Notes: generated by a model from the letters alone, not told the origin. 64,000 bases of DNA from Spiroplasma sp. TIUS-1 (GCF_010365785.1 NZ_CP048387.1:186001-250000); one strand, 5' to 3'. Positions 22,590 to 34,352 are shown, numbered from the stretch's first letter. Numbers and translations: made by a program.

Positions 22590-23684
22590 ATGGAAAAGAA
22601 AAAAATAGGAATAAGCATTTATCCTGATAAAGCAAAACTGCAAGATACAAAAGATTATTTAGATCTTGCAAAAAAATACAATTATGAAATTGTATTTGTA
22701 AGTTTTATTCATTTAAAAAAAGATGCAAAAGAAGAGTTAAACACAGTTATTGAAGCAATTAAATATGCCAAGTCACTTGGATTTTATATTTTAGCTGATG
22801 TACACTTCCCATCATTAGAAATGTTGGGTGTACCAATTAATGATTTTAGAAAACTAAAAGATATGGGAGTTGACAGTGTACGCTTTGATTCTCCTGCAAT
22901 GGCAAGTGATTTAGCTGCTTTAACTCACAATGATTACGAATTAGACATTCAATTGAATATGTCAAACAATGATTCATTAATTGATAATGTATTGGACTTC
23001 AAACCAGTACTTACAAGATTGCAAGGGGGTCATAATTTCTATCCACAAAAAAATACTGCAATAAGTTGAGATTTCTTTGTTGAAGCAACAAAAAGATATA
23101 CATCTAAAAACTTATCAACATTAGCCTTTATTGGTTCACACAATGGTAACCAAGGACCAGCTGCTGTAAACAAGGAATTGCCTACACTTGAATTTTGTAG
23201 AGACCTACCAGTTGAGAGCCAAGCAAAAGTATTGTTCTATTCAAATACAATTAATAATGTTTTATTTGGAAATGCATTTGCTAGTGAAGAAGAACTAAAA
23301 AAAGTTTCAGAACTAGATAGAGAAGAAATTACTTTTACTCTTGACTGAGAAAAATCAATTACAAAAGAAGAAAAAGAAATAGCAAATTATAAAGAGCACT
23401 TTAGACGCGGTGACATTACTGAATTCTTTATTAGATCAACAATGTCACGTGTAATATGAGCATCTTCTGATATAAAACCTCGAGACAAAAAGTCTACTTA
23501 TAAAAGGGGAGATGTTGTTATTGTAAATAACAATGGAGCAAGTTATAAAGGTGAACTACACATTATCTTAAAAGATGGTTATGTTGATGAAAACAATCAA
23601 TACAATCAAATTGGAAAAGTGAGAACTGGAGAATTATTCTTGATGAACTTTGTAGAACCTTGATCAAGATTTAGATTAAATTAA
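22590..23684 (+). CDS. mupG: MupG-type 6-phospho-N-acetylmuramidase (DUF871)
   Basis: The 364-residue protein matches the DUF871 family, whose characterised member MupG cleaves MurNAc-6-phosphate-GlcNAc inside the cell. Visible are the TIM-barrel start MEKKKIGISIYPDKAKLQDT, ILADVHFPSLEMLG, GVDSVRFDSP, the conserved LTRLQGGHNFYPQ segment, LAFIGSHNGNQGP and the C-terminal RGDVVIVNNNGASYKGELHI domain ending in EPWSRFRLN. AAGAGG precedes the ATG. The gene stands alone between a terminator and mepB. A murP-murQ operon in the same window supports a muramic sugar role. The enzyme assignment follows the family and is not shown here. Confidence 0.8.
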
Positions 23685-23794
23685 AAAGTTGGTTTATGTT
23701 GTTGATACAAAATAATAAGTATAATTTATTCTTTTTTAAATAACTAACAACAGTTTCCAGTATATACAATTATTTTAATAAAGGAATTTAAATA

Positions 23795-24184
23795 ATGAAT
23801 TATAAAATTTTAGATAATGATTTTAACTTAAAGTATGATGGAAAAATAGTTGAATATAATACAAAATATTATAGATATAGAAAAGCTCGTAAAACCAATA
23901 AAAAGGAAGGGTATTTTGTTGCATTTTGAGAAAAAGAAAACAAAATCAACGTTCCCTTTAATTCAAAAATGGATTATGATGGATTTATTATTTATATTAA
24001 AGACAAAAAACTTGAGGGATTTTTTGTTTTTTCAAAAGACTTTTTAGTTGAAAACGGCTATTTAAAGAGTGAAAAATTTAATGGAAAAATGGGATTTAGA
24101 GTTTATCCAATCCAAACAGACACAATGAATGAAACTGCTATTAAAACTTACAATACCACAAAATCATTTTTTAAAATAATATAA
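23795..24184 (+). CDS. mepB: MepB family protein (short)
   Basis: This 129-residue soluble protein has the MepB core YYRYRKARKTNKKEGYFVAFWEKE, then FVFSKDFLVENGYL and GKMGFRVYPIQT. MepB is encoded with the MepA drug efflux pump in staphylococci, but its function there is unknown. Family members are usually near 160 residues, so the N-terminus is short. AAGGA lies before the ATG. No MepA or MepR gene adjoins it. The stretch from 24185 to 24418 has no recognisable gene and may be decayed coding sequence. Confidence 0.65.
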
Positions 24185-24418
24185 TAAATAATTGAAAAGT
24201 AGCTTTGCCTCACAAATATAATTTGAAAGTTTATAATGAAAATAGAGGTGTCATACAAACTACTAAACCAGAGACAATTATATTGCTTACATTAAAAATT
24301 TAAAAATTGCAGATCAAAATAATGATGTTATGTAAAAGAAAACTTTAAATTATTTTTAATATTTAATTGCATGATGACTATTTATTTGGGATTTAATGAA
24401 CTAATCCAACTTTTTAAT

Positions 24419-24613
24419 TTAAAGAGAAAGTGCAATTGATAATCCCAAAAATAAAATCATTAATAAAAAACAAACTAAAAATGAAAAACCAATAATTTGT
24501 TTTTTGTAATACATTGGTCTTTGTCTTTGCTTATCTAAAAATCTGACAACCATTCAAATAATAAATGGTGCGCAAAAAGAAATTGCTCCTAAAATAATAA
24601 GCACTTGAATCAT
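24419..24613 (-). CDS. Small two-helix membrane protein
   Basis: The 64-residue product has hydrophobic segments at about residues 2-25 and 41-63, joined by a strongly basic loop (RFLDKQRQRPMYYKK). GAGG lies five bases before the ATG. Function unknown. It is transcribed divergently from the YgjP-type protease gene, with about 70 bases between starts. Confidence 0.5.
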
Positions 24614-24672
24614 AAAAACCTCATTAATTAAATTATATCAATGAAAGTCTTTTGTAATCAATTAGTTATAAC

Positions 24673-24678
24673 TATAAT
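24673..24678 (+). promoter_or_regulatory. -10 box of a probable leaderless promoter
   Basis: TATAAT is followed by ATTTAT and the ATG of the metalloprotease gene. No ribosome binding site lies in that interval, and TTTGTA sits about 16 bases upstream as a weak -35. Confidence 0.55.
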
Positions 24679-24684
24679 ATTTAT

Positions 24685-25353
24685 ATGAAATTAAAAAAAC
24701 AACTTAGTTACGGCGGAAAGTTAATCGAATACTTTTTAGAAATTAAAGATCAAAAAAGTATTCGATTAAGAATTGATAATCAAAAGATTATTGTTTCGGC
24801 TCCAGTATATTCACAAGACTGACAAATTGAACAACTGATTTATAAGAATATTAAAAAAATTCTTATGATGGTTGAAAATCAAAAAACAAGATATCCATTT
24901 ATTATTGAAGGAAATATATTAAAGATTAAAATTTTTGGTGAGTATAAAGATTTCGAAATAATTAATACAAATATAACTGCATCAATTAAAAACAAAAATG
25001 TCGTAAAGATGTATGATAATCAAGATGAGTTTATTAGTAATACATATAAAAGGCTATCAATTTTATATTATGATTTTTTTAAAGATAAATTATTATATTG
25101 ATCTAAAAAGAATGAATTAGATATTAAAAACTTATCAGTTAAATTAATGAAATCAAGATGAGGTGTATGTTATCCAGAACTTGATAAAATTATATTGAAT
25201 ACAACTTTAATCCATTATCCAATTGAATGTATGGATTATGTTATTAACCATGAACTAGCACACACAATTCATAAAAATCATTCAAAAGATTTTTGATATT
25301 TAGTAGAAAAAAACTATCAAAACTATAAAGAAGTATCGAAGTTATTAAAATAG
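24685..25353 (+). CDS. YgjP/WLM-like zinc metallopeptidase (M48-type)
   Basis: The 222-residue protein has the YgjP architecture: a beta-rich N-terminal half (KSIRLRIDNQKIIVSAP), then LMKSRWGVCYPE, LNTTLIHYP and the zinc site HELAHTIHKNHSKDFW near residues 189-204, with two His and a Glu in HExxH and a third His downstream. It is cytosolic with no signal peptide. The physiological substrate is not known. It heads a set of three close genes (gaps of 7 and 13 bases). The start has TATAAT six bases upstream and no ribosome binding site. Confidence 0.85.
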
Positions 25354-25360
25354 GAGACAT

Positions 25361-26275
25361 ATGGCATTTTGAAGCAAGTCTAAGACACAAAATTACAGTA
25401 AAACAAACATTGATGAGTATTTTATCGAATGGACTAAAAACGAGTCTGAGAGAGTCATATATGATACGTCTATTGTAAAAGTTATAAATGATTCATATGA
25501 AAAATCTTTAAATGCACTTCTTTCAAAACAAAGAAGCGCATTTATAAATAAATCATTTAGTAAAGAAATTAAAATTATGGGAATCAATGAATCTTTTATT
25601 ACTGTTCCTGGAGCCACTCACTTTTTAAATATTCAAGCTGAACTATATTCAACATATGATGCTTTATTAGCACAACTAACATTGGTTGCCCTTAAAAAGT
25701 ATGGGTACTTATGTATTAAAAAGTTTTATGAAATAGTTGATGATAAATTTGAGAGATTTGATACATCTGAAAGAATGATTCAAAGATATATTGGTATAGC
25801 AACAACTGAGATTATTAATGGGTATGAAAATATTATTAAAAAGTCTACAATCTATATAAATCAAGCAATAGATGAAAATCTAATTTTAGAATTTTTAGAT
25901 TTAGGTTTAAATGATTCGTTTTATTTTTCTCGTGTTTTAAAAGAATCAACTGAACTTACATTGTCAATGGTTGATTATAAAAATGAATATGGACAAGATA
26001 ATACGTTTATTCAAACAATTGGTTTAGAATCTACATTTGAAAACATTGATGATTTTGTTGAAAAGACTCAAACAGTTTATATGGACAATTCAGTTGAAAA
26101 CGCTTTGAAAATGTTTGGACTAACTTCAACTTCTGACTCTAATGAATTAAAACAGGCTTATAGAAAACTTGCAAAACAATATCATCCTGATTTAAATAAA
26201 GATGCTGATGCAAATATAGTTATGCAAAATATCAATATCCACAAAGCAATACTTGATGAGTATTTTGGAGAATAA
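25361..26275 (+). CDS. Protein with C-terminal DnaJ (J) domain
   Basis: This 304-residue soluble protein has about 240 residues of unknown helical sequence followed by a J domain at roughly 250-304 (ALKMFGLTSTSDSNELKQAY, then KLAKQYHPDLNKD with the HPD motif that stimulates Hsp70 ATPase). The domain is at the C-terminus, unlike DnaJ itself, so it is a specialised co-chaperone that would bring DnaK to a partner bound by the N-terminal part. AGGAG precedes the ATG, seven bases after the protease stop. The neighbours may be that partner. Confidence 0.8.
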
Positions 26276-26288
26276 TTAGGAGCGACAC

Positions 26289-27101
26289 ATGGACTTGACA
26301 TATGTAAGAAACAGAGACTTCTGAGAAAAAAGAAGTATAAACATCATTAAAACTGAATTACTATTCTTGCATGCAACTGCAGAGTACAGACATTCGTGAA
26401 TTATAAATTTTACATATGATGCCGTGAACTTTTGAAATGAATCAGATTCTATTGAGCAATTTGAAAATAAACTGACAATTTCATTTAACAACTATGTTTT
26501 AAAAAATGTTGATAACTTTGAAAGAATTACTGAACTTGAAGATACATATTCAAAAATCAAATCAACAACTTCAGTTTTTAGAATGTTCTTAGATGAGTTG
26601 GAAAATTACTTCAACAAAATAAGTTCAGAAAAAGAAGAATTAGTCTTTGATATATTAGCTTCACATTTGGTAACTTTGCATGAGCAAACTAAAGCATACT
26701 TTGGAGCTGTTTCATTAAATCAAGCAGTTGATTCAGAAAGTTTTAGAATGTTAACTTCATTTTATAATAAAGTAGTTCCTCAAACTGATGTAATAGCTGG
26801 AGAACTTGTAGATCTAATGTATGACATATTAAATTGAACAGTTAGTCTTTATGGAGAATTATTAGATTTACAAGCAATGACAAAAAAGCAAGATTATCAT
26901 GCTGAAGTAATTTTAAATTTTGCTAGAGAAACTGGGACAGGAATCTATTTCTTCTTGTACTTTGCTGAAAGTATATTAGATGAATTTGATATTGGTGAAG
27001 AAAGAATTGATGAGTTATTAGAATATGAAAATGAAAAATGAAATGAGATTAGAGGTTCTGAAAATATCGATAACATAAAAACACATTTATTAAATAACTA
27101 A
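26289..27101 (+). CDS. Hypothetical helical protein in the J-domain operon
   Basis: The product is a 270-residue, acidic, mostly helical soluble protein read through several TGA tryptophans. No known motif is recognised. TAGGAG precedes the ATG, and the start is 13 bases after the J-domain gene, so co-transcription is likely. It may be a client or partner of the J-domain protein; that is inference from position only. Confidence 0.6.
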
Positions 27102-27148
27102 TATACAATTATTATTAAATACATTATCAATCAAAACCAGGAGTAAAC

Positions 27149-28969
27149 ATGAAAAAAATTATTAATATTGCAGTTATTGCTCACGTTGATGCAGGAAAAT
27201 CAACTTTAGTAGATGCATTCTTAAAACAATCAGGTGTCTTTAGAGATAACCAAGCAGTTGTTGACCAAGTTATGGATTCAAACGACCAAGAAAGAGAACG
27301 TGGGATTACTATTTATTCAAAAAACTGTGCAATCGAATATAAAGATTACAAAATCAACATAGTTGATACACCCGGCCATGCCGACTTTTCTTCAGAAGTA
27401 GAACGTATTATGAAAACTGTAGATACAGTTATTCTATTAGTAGATTCATCAGAAGGACCAATGCCTCAAACAAGATTTGTACTTTCAAAAGCTCTTGATT
27501 TAGGTTTAAAGCCAATTTTATTAATTAACAAAATTGATAAGCCAGATCAACGTGCAATGGAAGTTGTTGATGAAGTTCTAGAATTATTTATGGAACTTGA
27601 TGCCAATGACGAGCAATTAGAATTTACAACAATGTTTGGAATTGCTAAAAGAGGAATTGTTCAATCATCAATGGAAGAAGAATCAAAAGACTTATCTCCA
27701 TTATTTGAACAAATTATCAATGAAGTCGGAGCTTATCCAGAATCAAAATCTAAAGAAGATACAGCATTACAAGTTTCTTCATTAGGTTATGATTCATTCA
27801 TTGGTAGATTAGGAATCGGTAGATTATTTCAAGGATCTTTAAAAGAAGGCCAAACAGTAAGTATCGCTAAAAATGATGGTACAACTACTCGTGGAAAAAT
27901 TAACAAATTATTTGTTTATCAAGGTATGGCTAGAGTAGCTGTTACTGAAGCACAAGCTGGAGAAATAGTTGTTGTTTCAGGAATTGATGAATTAACAATT
28001 GGAGACGTAATTTGTGCTTCAGATAAATTAGTTAAAATGGCTCCAATTTTGGTTGAAGAACCAACAATGTCAATGAACTTCTTAGTTAACACTTCACCAT
28101 TTGCTGGTAAAGTGGGAAAACTTTTAACAACAAGAAATATTAAAGAAAGATTAGATAAAGAATTAGAAGTTAACGTAGGGTTACGTGTGGACGCTTTATC
28201 TGAATCATCAGCTGATGGTTTTAAAGTATTTGGTAGAGGTGAACTTCACTTATCAGTTTTAATTGAAACAATGAGACGTGAAGGTTTCGAACTAGGAATT
28301 TCTAGACCAGAAGTAGTTTTCCATAAAGATGAAAAAGGTAATAAAACAGAGCCTGTTGAAAGAGTTATTTTAGATGTTCCAACAGAATACCAAGGTACAG
28401 TAATTAATAATTTAAATTTAAGAAAAGGTATCATGATTGATATGGATTCTAATGGTATACGTGACAAAATTACTTTTGAAGTACCTACTCGTGGACTAAT
28501 TGGATTTAAATCAGAATTTGTTAATGAAACTCGTGGTGAAGGTATCATGGTTAAATCATTTAAGGCTTATGAAGAATACAAAGGAAAAATACCTGCTAGA
28601 AAAAATGGAGTTATGATCTCTATGGCTGATGGTGTTACATTACCTTATGCTTTAAGTAACTTAGAAGAACGTGGAACTCTATTCTTAGGACCACAAGTTC
28701 AAGTTTATGAAGGTATGATTGTTGGATTGCATTCAAGAGCAAATGACTTAAATGTTAACCCAACAACTGGTAAAAAACTAACTAATACACGTTCATCAGG
28801 AACTGATGAATCAACTAAATTAACTCCTGCAAGAAAATTTACTCTTGAAGAAGCATTGGAATTTATCGAATGAGATGAATGAGTTGAAGTTACTCCAGTT
28901 GACGTTAGATTAAGAAAACGTTGATTAAAAGAAAACGATAGAAAACAACACAGATACGATATGAAATAA
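27149..28969 (+). CDS. typA: Ribosome-associated GTPase TypA/BipA
   Basis: The product is a translational GTPase that binds the ribosome under stress and aids its assembly. The 606-residue protein has G1 [10 protein letters not shown]2 RERGITI, G3 DTPGHADF, G4 NKID, then domain II and the BipA-specific C-terminal domain ([45 protein letters not shown]) ending in a basic tail. G1 has Ala in place of the usual Gly before K (DAGKST), which also occurs in other factors. GGAG precedes the ATG. A terminator overlaps the stop. Confidence 0.97.
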
Positions 28970-28992
28970 TCTTTATAGATTATTTTTTTATT
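28965..28992 (+). terminator. typA terminator
   Basis: AATAATCT and AGATTATT pair around TTAT and are followed by T; the stop codon lies in the left arm. Confidence 0.75.
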
Positions 28993-29069
28993 TATATAAA
29001 AAAATGATTTGAAGATTTTCTCTTTCTTTAAAATTTATTATATTTTTTCAAATAGTATAAAATTAATAT

Positions 29070-29933
29070 ATGAAAAATTTTATGGAAACAACAAATCAAA
29101 ATAAATGAATTATATTAAAGGACTGAAAATTTTGATTTCAATTATCAATTGCTATTTTAATTCTTGTAGCACTATTAACAGATTATATGGATGGAATGAT
29201 AAACATAGCAACCAAATTTACTGATCCAGATAGCGGTCTAAACATGTGGCAAATTTCAAATGGAAATTTAAATGGTTATGATTATGCTGGATTCACAATA
29301 TTTTATTTTACTTTCTTCACATCTCAATCAAATATTTTTGTAATACTTTGATGTTTAATATCAGTAATAAAATGAAATAAAAAATCTATAACTGACAATG
29401 ATTTGCTAACTTATGCAATCGCAACTTATATAACAATTACTATGTTGATATTTCAAACAATGTTATTTCCCTTATCATTCATAAAAAATAGTGAAGGTGA
29501 AATGGCAATATCATCTTGAAGATTTATAAATTGATTCACTCAAGAATCACTTCATTTAATTGGACCATTAATGTTTATTATTTTTGTTTTAATTGTTAGA
29601 CAAAAATCATCAACTATTGATACAAAAACATTAGTAACTAAAAAAATATGAGTAAGCTTTACATACCCATTGATTTGAGGAATTGGTGAATTAATTCGTG
29701 GTGAATTTTATTATCAATCAAATAGACCAGTAGGTACACAATATCATTACTTCTTTATGAATATTCATTTAAATGGAGGTGAATCGGGTTATCCAATCCC
29801 AGGTTTATCAATCCCTGGAATATTATGATTCATTATTGCAATTTTATTTATACTTGCAATTGCTTTAGGATTCTTCGTTTTATATAACTTTATTGTCAAT
29901 AAAAGAACTCAAAAACAAAATGTTATCGCTTAA
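29070..29933 (+). CDS. Multi-pass membrane protein (Pr6Pr/DUF1600-like)
   Basis: The 287-residue membrane protein has about six hydrophobic segments. FTFFTSQSNIFVILWCL near residue 80 recalls the aromatic-Thr-x-x-SN motif of Pr6Pr/DUF1600 membrane proteins. HLIGPLMF and a GGESGYPIPG loop near the end are other marks. Function unknown. Reading crosses about ten TGA tryptophans. No ribosome binding site precedes the ATG. TAAAAT lies six bases upstream, so the transcript may be leaderless. The family is a tentative match. Confidence 0.6.
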
Positions 29934-29945
29934 GATAACATTTTT
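29917..29945 (+). terminator. Terminator overlapping the membrane protein stop
   Basis: AATGTTATC and GATAACATT pair around GCTTAA and run into T. The stop codon lies in the loop. Confidence 0.75.
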
Positions 29946-29947
29946 AA

Positions 29948-30314
29948 GTTCTCATAAATAGCTAATTTTTTTTACTAATAATTTGAATAAATACTCAAAA
30001 TAGGCACAATTTTGTTTACTTATTGTCTAAAAAGCATTTATTTGTCTAATTACATTTTTTCTAGTTTATAAAAATGTAATGGAAATTGTTTCAAAGGCAG
30101 GTATGAAGGTGGTGTGTATGAAATATTTTAAGCTTAATCAGTGCTTTAGTTTACACATTTGTTTCAAATTTACGTTTAATTTGTGAATGTTATTATAGTT
30201 CTATAGTCTAGTATTAGAGAATTTAATAAGCAAAAGAGCAATCATTTGAAGCCAAATTAAATATTGACTATTGATAAAAACTCAAAAAAATTGCTGTGAC
30301 TATTTTCTTATTTA
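29948..30314. other. Intergenic stretch without a recognisable gene
   Basis: About 370 bases of AT-rich sequence lie between two convergent genes. No frame with a start, ribosome binding site and sensible length is seen on either strand, nor a clear terminator for the minus-strand DUF285 gene. It may be decayed coding sequence. Confidence 0.5.
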
Positions 30315-31382
30315 TTAAAGAGTAAAATTTGGCTTATTTTTATCTTCCCAGTTGTCAGCACCCAAATCGAACATTAAATAGTATTTAACCTTAGAAACGT
30401 TTCAAATACTTAAATCTTGATTAAAAGTAGTTGATGACATAAATATTTGAGACATATCAATCACATTTGATGTATTTCAGTTAGATATATCTTTGTTGAA
30501 GTTAGGTGTATTTAAAAACATGCTACCCATATTTGTTACATTTGATGTATTTCAATTTGCTATTAATCCATTGAAATTTATTGCTCCAAAAAACATACCA
30601 TACATATTTGTTACATTTGATGTATTTCAACTGTCCAGGCTTTGATTGAAAGTCTCGGCTCTAGAAAACATACTACTCATATTTATTACATTTGATGTGT
30701 CTCAATCATCGATTTTTTGGTTAAAATTAGATGCTGCAAAAAACATTTGAGACATGTCTGTTACATTTGATGTATTTCAGTTATTTAGACTTTGGTTGAA
30801 AACTTTAGCATTAGAAAACATGCTGGCCATATTTGTTACATTTGATGTATCTCATTTAGATATGTTATTATTGAAGCTAAATGATGAGTTAAACATTTCT
30901 GCCATATTTGTTACATTTGATGTATTTCAATCACCAATGTCTTGATTAAAGTTTACTGTTGAATTAAACATGTGAGACATATTTGTTATATTTGATGTGT
31001 CTCAATGTTGAATACCCTCTACTTTGTTGCTTTTCAAACTTCTAAATGAACTAGTTAAATCTGTGATTCCTTTTGGGAGATCCCTAGGCACTTTTTTTAC
31101 ATTTTTTGGAAACAAAATAGCTTTACCATTATGATTTCCAATTTTAATAATTTCTTCTGTATTTAAATCTGTTAAATCTAAATCAGTTGTACTTTTTCTA
31201 TTACCGTTTTGGTCAATATAAATTGTTGTCTTTTGTTCTACTTCATTATTTTCAGATATATTAAAACTTTTTGGATTATTGTTTATATTTTGATAATTAA
31301 TATTTTTATTTAAAATTTCAATACTGGTAACAGTTGAACTTGTCAATGTCAAAAATCCTAGTATATATACTAATTTTTTCAT
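30315..31382 (-). CDS. Second DUF285 (BspA-like) repeat surface protein
   Basis: This 355-residue protein is of the same family as the one at 6817. The N-terminal MKKLVYILGFLTLTSSTVTS is a signal-like segment without a lipobox Cys. A linker of about 100 residues follows, with the shared pattern IYIDQNGNRKS and PKNVKKVPRDLPKGITDL. Eight 25-residue units of the type [21 protein letters not shown] end in a degenerate unit. AAAGGAGAT precedes the ATG. It is divergent from pgk. Units are more diverged at protein level than in the first copy. Confidence 0.85.
30405..31004 (-). repeat. Eight 75-bp coding repeats (DUF285 units)
   Basis: Tandem in-frame 75-base units with the recurring DNA core ATATTTGTTACATTTGATGT on the plus strand. 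They encode the WxTSNVTNM repeats of the minus-strand gene. Confidence 0.9.
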
Positions 31383-31614
31383 AATTATTATCTCCTTTAA
31401 TATTTTTATTATATATAAATATAATAATAATTTATCAAATAAATTTATTAGTTGAGAAATTATTATTAAAATAATGATAGAAATATAAATAGTGGATAAA
31501 ATATTATTAAGATAGACAAATAAATTATTAGTATGTAGTTAATAATTTCCAACTTTGGTGAAAGGTTTTTTATTTTAAAGTTATAATTAATCTATTAACA
31601 AAGGAGTTATACAC

Positions 31615-32811
31615 ATGAAAAAAACATTACACGATGTTAAAGTTGAAGGTAAAGTAGTTTTAGTTAGAGTTGATTTTAATGTTCCAATTAAAGATGGAGT
31701 TATTACAGAAGACAACAGAATTAAATCAGCAATTCCAACAATTAAACATTTAATTGAAAAAGGATCAAGAATTGTTTTATTCTCACATTTATCAAGAATA
31801 AAAGAAGAAGCTGATAAGGCTAAAAAATCTTTAGCACCTGTTGCTAAACGTTTGGGAGAATTATTAAAAAAAGAAGTTAAATTCATTTCTCAAACACGTG
31901 GAGCAGAATTAGAAACAGCTATTAAATCATTGAAAGCAGGTGAAATTGTTGTAGTTGAAAATACACGTTTTGAAGATGTTGCCAATGGTGAAGTAGTAAA
32001 ATTTGAATCAAAAAACAATGCTGAATTAGGTAAATATTGAGCTTCATTAGGTGAAGTATTTGTAAATGATGCATTTGGAACAGCACACAGAGCTCACGCT
32101 TCAAATGTAGGTATTGCATCAAATATCTCTGATAGCTGTGTTGGGTTCTTAGTTGAAAAAGAATTATCAGCTTTAGCTGCTGGTATTGATAAACCAGCTA
32201 AACCATTTGTAGCAATTATTGGTGGAGCAAAAGTTTCAGACAAAATTGGTGTAATTGATAACTTATTAAAAAAAGCAGACAAAATCTTAATTGGTGGAGG
32301 AATGGCATATACATTCTTTAAAGCTCAAGGTCACAATATTGGTAAATCATTATGTGAAGAAGATAAAGTTGCATTAGCAAAAGAATACTTAGCAAAAGCA
32401 AATGGAAAAATCATTTTACCAATTGACTCAGCTAACAATACAGATTTTAAAGATTCAAAAGCAACATTCTCAGGAGTAGATCTTCCAGATGATGTAATGG
32501 GACTAGACATTGGTCCTAAATCAATAGAACTATTTAAGAATGAATTAAAAGGTGCAAAAACTGTAGTTTGAAATGGACCAATGGGTGTATTTGAAATGGA
32601 AAACTTTAAAGTTGGAACAGTTGGAGTTTGTGAAGCAATTGCAAACTTAGATGGAGCATTCACACTAATTGGTGGTGGAGATTCTGCAGCAGCTGCAATT
32701 CAATTAGGGTTTGCTGATAAATTTACACACATCTCAACAGGTGGTGGAGCATCATTAGAATATATGGAAGGAAAAGTCCTACCAGGTATTGAAGCTATCA
32801 AAAACAAATAA
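31615..32811 (+). CDS. pgk: Phosphoglycerate kinase
   Basis: The glycolytic enzyme transfers phosphate from 1,3-bisphosphoglycerate to ADP and is a main ATP source in fermenting mollicutes. The 398-residue length is normal. Seen are [54 protein letters not shown] and the nucleotide-site [13 protein letters not shown] with [20 protein letters not shown] precedes the ATG. It is a single-gene unit with its own terminator. Confidence 0.98.
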
Positions 32812-32831
32812 TAATTGAATTTATTATTTAT

Positions 32832-32861
32832 AAAAAAACTTGGTTAACTCCAAGTTTTTTT
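32832..32861 (+). terminator. pgk terminator
   Basis: AAACTTGG and CCAAGTTT flank TTAACT, with A before and T after the stem. Confidence 0.85.
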
Positions 32862-32963
32862 AATTACCTATTGTCATGAGTAATACATATTTAATAAAAT
32901 TGGAGTAAATAATAAAGGTTTAATAGATTAAAATTAATTTATTAATAAAAGGAAAATAAATAT

Positions 32964-33794
32964 ATGAAAAAGCAAACTTGATTTATTACTGGAGCAAGTA
33001 AAGGATTTGGACAAATTCTAGTAAATAAGTTATTAGAAAAAGGAGATAGAGTTGTTGCTACCTCTCGTAATATGAATTCATTTAAAGATATTGATAATGA
33101 TAATTTTTTAGGATTAGAAATTAAAGATCTTACAAACGAAAAAAGTATAATTGAAGCTTTTAAACAAACTATAAATAAATTTGGAACAATTGATGTACTT
33201 GTTAATAATGCTGGTTACGGTATTTTTGGTGCATTTGAAGAAGTAACTGATAAAGAAATTAGAGACTTATTCGATGTAAACGTTTTTGGAACATTTAACA
33301 CAATTAGAAATGTACTACCAATTATGAGAAAAGCAAATAAAGGAAGAATTATAAACATAAGTTCAAGTTATGGATTTGTTGGTGATAAATATTGAGGGGC
33401 ATATAATGCAACAAAATTTGCAATTGATGGACTATCAGAAGCTCTTAGCTTAGAGTTAAATCAATTTAATATTAAATCGACGTCTATAATGCCGGGACCA
33501 TTTAGAACAAACTTTTTAGATAATTCTTCACTTAGCGCAGTTGTAAAAGAAGGCCCATATAAAAAAGAAATAACAAAAATGAATGAACTATGAGCTGAAT
33601 GAAACGGATCACAAGCAGGTGATCCATATAAAGCTATGGATGCATTAATTAAAATTGTAGATGAAAATTTAGATGTTGATCATATATTCTTTGGACAGCA
33701 TGCATATAATACAGCTGAACAAAGAATTGAAAAGTGAAAGCAAGAAATGAAGAATTTTGAACATATTGGTAAAGACCTTGATTATTCAAAATAA
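32964..33794 (+). CDS. Short-chain dehydrogenase/reductase
   Basis: This 276-residue classical SDR has the NAD(P)-binding TGASKGFG at about residues 9-16, NNAGYG near residue 80, the catalytic Ser in NISSSYG and the YNATK active-site Tyr/Lys near residue 147, then the PGPFRTNF segment. It probably reduces a small carbonyl compound with NADPH; TSR after the second strand suggests NADP. The substrate is unknown. AAAGGAAA precedes the ATG. It is a single-gene unit with a terminator behind it. Confidence 0.9.
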
Positions 33795-33811
33795 TTAACT
33801 TTATAATTATA

Positions 33812-33835
33812 AAACTTGATTTATCAAGTTTTTTA
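33812..33835 (+). terminator. SDR gene terminator
   Basis: AAACTTGAT and ATCAAGTTT pair around TT, followed by T. Confidence 0.8.
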
Positions 33836-33870
33836 TTTTGCTAAAATTAGTAATATAAAAATGGAGATTT

Positions 33871-34107
33871 ATGATTAATTACTTAAAAAATATTCCAGAA
33901 ATCTAATTTTTAAAAGATGAAAATAGTAAAGAGTTTTCTGAAAATCCGTGTAGATTTAAAAAACTTTTTAAAAGAGAATTTGAATTTAATTTTGAGTTTA
34001 AATCAAAGTTTGTTTTCAAAGATGGTTATATTATATTTGATTGAAAAAAATGAGAATTTGATATGACTACAGAAGAATTTAATTTTGAATTCCAGAAAAT
34101 TCAAAAT
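33871..34107 (+). pseudogene. Broken small gene
   Basis: An ATG with GGAG seven bases upstream opens MINYLKNIPEI and is cut by a TAA at codon 12 (33904). The same frame then continues for about 67 sense codons, rich in Phe, Lys and Glu, to a second stop at about 34105. Downstream bases to about 34260 hold more coding-like fragments with stops in every frame. This is a decayed gene of unrecognised function, or a very short peptide followed by remnants. Confidence 0.5.
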
Positions 34108-34352
34108 TAAAATTAGAATTGAAACTTCTGAATACTTATGTTTCAAAGATTTTTAAAAAGCACAAGTTATAAACAAATAGACTATAAAAAACTTATTTTA
34201 GAGATTCCATAAAGTTCGATTGTTTACAATAAACTAAACAAAACTGAAAAAAAGGTGAATATTTAATAAAAAATTTTTTTTGTAATCAAATAGAATTTTA
34301 AAAACATTAAATGGACACTATAATATTTCTGTTAATAATCTATATTAATGAA

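Noticed and set aside
24185-24418. Possible extension of mepB or another gene
   Set aside because: Stops occur in all frames, no start with a ribosome binding site is seen, and no likeness to a known protein is visible.
29948-30314. AAGCCAAATT and AATTTGGCTT, about 80 bases apart, as a terminator for the DUF285 gene
   Set aside because: The loop is too long, one arm is inside the coding sequence, and no T run follows.
30754-30945. Plus-strand frame in the second repeat gene
   Set aside because: It is an antisense product of the 75-base repeats.
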